A DNA stretch of 35,398 nucleotides, from NCBI GenBank assembly GCA_047973165.1, contig JBKEBM010000019.1, positions 1-35,398 on the forward strand, read 5' to 3'. The translations under genes were made by a program, and so were the position numbers. The notes beneath the pieces are model-generated. The model did not search any database, had not been told where the DNA came from, and worked only from the letters and a program-made list of their open reading frames with translations. Positions 32,440 through 35,398 of the stretch are shown one piece after another (the first letter of the stretch is position 1; every line of letters begins with the position of its first letter). The stretch is from JBKEAD01 sp047973165. Its GTDB lineage: Bacteria; Verrucomicrobiota; Verrucomicrobiia; Chthoniobacterales; JBKEAD01.

Positions 32440-33529
32440 GTTCGGGTTGCAGTGGGACGGGCTGTGACGGTTTGGATTTGATTGGAATGCTCCGTTTTTG
32501 ATCGGAGGATAGCTCATAGGCAGACATTACCTCCAGGGCGTGGAAAGCAAGTTCGCCGCTGGCAAGGAAGGGGCGCCCCGTTTTGCTGAGAATGGAATAA
32601 GCCATATCGGCAGCTCCAATACTGCGGCTGTTTTCTTCGTAAGGGTGGGTGAGGGGTTCCTCACTCCATTCTCCGGAGTCGGGTTTCCACATTTTCACGG
32701 GTCCAGCGAAAGTGTTGGGGTCAGGAAGTGCGATTGAGCCTTCCGTGCCATATAATTCGATCGGGTTGTGTGTGTGTGCATGCACGTCGAAGGAAAATGT
32801 CGTGGTAATGACTGCGCCGGAATGAAAAATCAAAGTCCCGGAAAAATGGGTCTGAACATCAACCGGAATACGCGTTCCTTTTATTTCCTCATGCCCGGCA
32901 ATTCGTTCTTTAAAGGCCTGTGAAGTCACGGCAGAAACTTCTTTGACCGGTCCGAGCAAATGAACGAGTGCCGTGATATAATACGGTCCCATATCGAACA
33001 GGGGGCCGGCGCCTGGCTGGTAGAAAAAGCCGGGATTTGGGTGCCAGTGTGCTGGCCCGCGGGACATTAAAAAAGTAGTTCCGGCGACAATGCGACCGAT
33101 TTTTTGATCATCAATGACTTTTCGGCAGGTTTGTAATCCTGCGCCGAGGAAGGTGTCGGGGGCGCAGCCGACGAGGAGATTTTTTTCTTTGGCCAGGTCG
33201 AGAGTTTTTTGGGCGTCTTCGAGATTTGTGGCCAGTGGTTTTTCCAGATACACATGCTTGCCGGCACGAAGTATATTTTGACTGACTTCTGCGTGAACCG
33301 CCGGGATGGTCAGGTTGACGATTAAATCCACATCGGGATTTGCCAGCAATTCATCGACGCTCTGGGCGAGGCAGTTATTTTCTTTGGCTTTTGCTTTGGC
33401 GGCCTCGGGGTTGATGTCGGCACAGGCGACGATATCGATGACGTCGAACATTTTGCTTCCGTTGAAATAGGCCTGAGAAATATTTCCACAGCCGAGGATG
33501 CCGACATGAACTTTATTTTTAAGTGACAT
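32399..33529 (-). CDS. Gfo/Idh/MocA-family oxidoreductase
   Basis: 376 residues from ATG 33529 (MSLKNKVHVGILG); the frame stays open upstream into the isomerase gene without family-like sequence. N-terminal Rossmann fold with GILGCGNIS, and CADINPEAAKAKAKEN after the second strand. VYLEKPLATN holds the catalytic Lys of the EKP motif. The C-terminal domain is of the two-domain sugar dehydrogenase kind (GPLFDMGPYYITALVHLLGP with the usual D-x-G-x-H-like helix, and YGTEGSIALPDPN). Acts on a sugar or cyclitol with NAD(P). 13 bases after the isomerase gene, with which it probably forms one pathway. Confidence 0.88.
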   Translation of the reverse strand: MSLKNKVHVGILGCGNISQAYFNGSKMFDVIDIVACADINPEAAKAKAKENNCLAQSVDELLANPDVDLIVNLTIPAVHAEVSQNILRAGKHVYLEKPLATNLEDAQKTLDLAKEKNLLVGCAPDTFLGAGLQTCRKVIDDQKIGRIVAGTTFLMSRGPAHWHPNPGFFYQPGAGPLFDMGPYYITALVHLLGPVKEVSAVTSQAFKERIAGHEEIKGTRIPVDVQTHFSGTLIFHSGAVITTTFSFDVHAHTHNPIELYGTEGSIALPDPNTFAGPVKMWKPDSGEWSEEPLTHPYEENSRSIGAADMAYSILSKTGRPFLASGELAFHALEVMSAYELSSDQKRSIPIKSKPSQPVPLQPELIEESRNHQSSSK

Positions 33530-33542
33530 AGAAAAAACCCTG

Positions 33543-34307
33543 TTATTTGTTGCCGCTTGCGATGCCTTTGCCGGTGAGCCAGGTGTAGCTTTCCTGGACA
33601 GCATTCATCATATCACCTGTAAGGGCGTCGATTTCGACGGCGATATACTTTGCGTGAGTTGCTGCTTTCGATGCGGCGATGAGATCGACCTGCCCTGCAC
33701 CTGCCGGGCGGAAGGGGGGTTCGCCTTCTTGCAGAGAGTCATCGATGATCCCGTCTTTGAAGTGCAGGACTTTGCCGCGTGGGCCGATATCATTAAGGAA
33801 GGCGACCGGGTCGAGGCCGGCTTTTGCGATCCAGAATGTGTCGGCTTCCCAGAGGATGGTATCGGGGGTGTTTTCGAGGAAGATTTTATGGGCGCGGGTA
33901 TCGCCGATCAGGCAGAGGTCCCAGTCGTGGTTGTGGTAACCGACCTGGAGTCCGTGTTGTGCGGCATTGGCGGCGGCTTCACAGTAATTTTCAGCGAGAG
34001 CTTTGGCGGCGTCGAGGGTATCGATTCCGTGGGGGCCGCTCGTAAAGATGACTTCTGCCCCGATGGTAAGGGCATCTTCGATGACTCGGTTTTTTTCATC
34101 TCCGACGGGTAGGCCGTCATGGCAGGAGGGAGCTTTGAGGCCGAGTGTCTGAAAAAGTTTTGCGGCCTCTGCGGGAGATGAACCTGGGAAACCCGCTGGC
34201 TCGATGCAGGGGAAGCCCATGTCGGCTATGCGTTGAATGGTGGCTTCGTAATTGGCGGCGGCTTGTTCGCGAACGCTGTAGAGCTGAATTGAAATTTGTG
34301 GTGTCAT
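33543..34307 (-). CDS. Sugar phosphate isomerase/epimerase (xylose-isomerase-like TIM barrel)
   Basis: 254 residues. AP-endonuclease-2/xylose isomerase-like barrel: QISIQLYSVREQ start, GFPCIEPAGFPG, VGYHNHDWDL, ILWEADTFWIAKAG, GKVLHFKDGI and the final KYIAVEID. Metal ligands are expected at these Glu/Asp/His positions. Members isomerise or epimerise sugars and inositol derivatives; the close pairing with a Gfo/Idh/MocA oxidoreductase supports a sugar oxidation-isomerisation step. 20 bases after icd. Confidence 0.87.
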   Translation of the reverse strand: MTPQISIQLYSVREQAAANYEATIQRIADMGFPCIEPAGFPGSSPAEAAKLFQTLGLKAPSCHDGLPVGDEKNRVIEDALTIGAEVIFTSGPHGIDTLDAAKALAENYCEAAANAAQHGLQVGYHNHDWDLCLIGDTRAHKIFLENTPDTILWEADTFWIAKAGLDPVAFLNDIGPRGKVLHFKDGIIDDSLQEGEPPFRPAGAGQVDLIAASKAATHAKYIAVEIDALTGDMMNAVQESYTWLTGKGIASGNK

Positions 34308-34327
34308 ATTGGATTATTTTTTAGGGA

Positions 34328-35398
34328 TTAAAGTTTTTCCAGGATGCTGTTGAGGGTGCTGCTGGGGCGCATGGCCTGGGCTGTTTTTGTGTCATCGGGA
34401 CTGTAGTATCCGCCGATATCGACGGGGTTGCCCTGGACGGTGAGGAGCTCCTGCACGATTTTTTGTTCGTTGTCGGCGAGGGCTTCGGCGATGGGTTTGA
34501 AGGTGGCCTGGAGCTCGGGGTCGTTGCTTTGTTTGGCAAGTTCCTGAGCCCAGTAGAGGGCGAGGTAAAAGTGACTGCCGCGGTTGTCGATGCCGCCGAG
34601 ACGTCGGGTGGGCGATTTGTCGTTTTGGAGAAAGGAGCCGGTGGCTGCGTCGAGGGTGTCGGCGAGGATTTTGGCTTTTGGGATATTGTGAGTTTCGGCG
34701 ATGTGCTCGAGGGATGGAGCGAGGGCGAAAAATTCGCCGAGGCTGTCCCAGCGGAGGTAGTTTTCCTGCAGGAATTGCTGAACGTGCTTGGGAGCGGAGC
34801 CGCCGGCACCGGTTTCGAAGAGGCCGCCGCCTTTCATGAGCGGGACGATGGAGAGCATCTTGGCAGAGGTGCCGAGTTCGAGAATGGGGAAGAGGTCGGT
34901 GAGATAATCGCGGAGGACGTTGCCGGTTACGGAGATGGTGTCGAGTCCGTCGCGAATGCGTTCGAGGCTGAACTGGCAGGCTTCGGCGGGGGGCATGATG
35001 TGAATTTCCAGTCCGGCGGTATCGTGATCGGCGAGGTAGGTTTTTACTTTTTTGATGATTTCTGCGTCGTGGGCACGGGCTTCATTTAACCAAAAGACAG
35101 CGGGTGATCCGGTGGCGCGGGCGCGGTTTACGGCGAGTTTTACCCAGTCCTGGACAGGGAGGTCTTTTGTCTGGCAGGCACGCCAGATGTCTCCGGCTTC
35201 AACGGCGTGTTCGATGAGGACTTTTCCTGATGCGTCAATGACCTGGACACGACCGTCGGCAGGGATTTCGAAGGTTTTATTGTGGGAGCCGTATTCTTCG
35301 GCGGCCTGGGCCATGAGTCCGACGTTGGGGACGGAGCCCATAGTTTGCGGGTCGAAGGCTCCGTGTTTCTGACAGAAGGCAATGGTGGTTTGATAGAT
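34328..35398 (-). CDS. icd: Monomeric NADP isocitrate dehydrogenase, C-terminal half (runs off the window)
   Basis: TCA-cycle enzyme, isocitrate to 2-oxoglutarate with NADP. The frame is open from the window edge and gives 356 residues; full monomeric enzymes have about 740. Seen: IYQTTIAFCQKHGAFDPQTM, GSVPNVGLMAQAAEEYGSH, FWLNEARAHDAEI, MLSIVPLMKGGGLFETGAGG and RLGGIDNRGSHFYLALYWAQ, all hallmark stretches of the monomeric (IDH-II) type and absent in the common dimeric enzyme. An internal ATG at 35341 is not the start. Same strand and 20 bases before the isomerase gene. Confidence 0.95.
   Translation of the reverse strand: MYQTTIAFCQKHGAFDPQTMGSVPNVGLMAQAAEEYGSHNKTFEIPADGRVQVIDASGKVLIEHAVEAGDIWRACQTKDLPVQDWVKLAVNRARATGSPAVFWLNEARAHDAEIIKKVKTYLADHDTAGLEIHIMPPAEACQFSLERIRDGLDTISVTGNVLRDYLTDLFPILELGTSAKMLSIVPLMKGGGLFETGAGGSAPKHVQQFLQENYLRWDSLGEFFALAPSLEHIAETHNIPKAKILADTLDAATGSFLQNDKSPTRRLGGIDNRGSHFYLALYWAQELAKQSNDPELQATFKPIAEALADNEQKIVQELLTVQGNPVDIGGYYSPDDTKTAQAMRPSSTLNSILEKL

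Noticed and set aside
1..35398. CRISPR arrays, tRNA or rRNA genes, insertion sequences
   Set aside because: No regularly spaced repeats, cloverleaf-like sequence, transposase or terminal inverted repeats were seen by eye on either strand.

Overview
The window reads like a chromosomal segment of a Verrucomicrobiota bacterium, probably class Opitutae. Pointers are a PEP-CTERM protein, a DUF4838 enzyme, a LacI regulator fused by overlap to a pseudopilin, a broken autotransporter-repeat gene, and start codons that mostly lack a Shine-Dalgarno sequence. This placement is inference from gene content; no rRNA or other marker gene is present. Most of the window is housekeeping DNA of moderate to high G+C. 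One block, about 25.9-30.8 kb, is visibly A+T-richer and looks acquired.

Layout. 1-1760 (minus): tgt (cut by the window edge) and pyrC. 1761-2480: gene-free, with a 7-bp tandem repeat. 2481-6546: lone ABC ATPase, pabB (minus), two exported proteins and a VanZ-like protein. 6562-6855: a frameshifted relic of a secreted beta-repeat protein. 6869-8180 (minus): thiH-thiS. 8667-14537 (minus): a tightly packed seven-gene run tmk-holB-proB-ABC2 permease-TPR-like protein-phosphoesterase-glycosyltransferase 9. 14623-17038: SGNH hydrolase, then folE and an aldo/keto reductase (minus). 17159-23052 (plus): lipoprotein, STAS protein, GAF-PP2C phosphatase, grpE, dnaJ, nnr.

23064-25257 (minus) is the most interesting part. 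A clear SAM-I (S-box) riboswitch at 25085-25220 and a putative intrinsic terminator precede an operon of a threonine-synthase-like PLP enzyme, a CysO-like sulfur carrier ending in Gly-Gly, and a small NIL-domain protein. SAM control does not fit threonine synthesis. It suggests that the PLP enzyme makes homocysteine from a phosphohomoserine-type substrate with sulfur delivered by the carrier thiocarboxylate.

25440-31010: a decayed rhamnosidase-like gene, a LacI regulator with tandem repeats at its start, a coupled pseudopilin, a PEP-CTERM protein, a lectin-like secreted protein and a DUF4838 glycan-active protein. The block ends at a 69-codon relic that looks like the C-terminus of a nitric oxide reductase. 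31099-35398: glyoxalase-like protein, BrnT/CopG toxin-antitoxin pair, small membrane protein, then (minus) monomeric isocitrate dehydrogenase (partial), a sugar isomerase/epimerase and a Gfo/Idh/MocA oxidoreductase.
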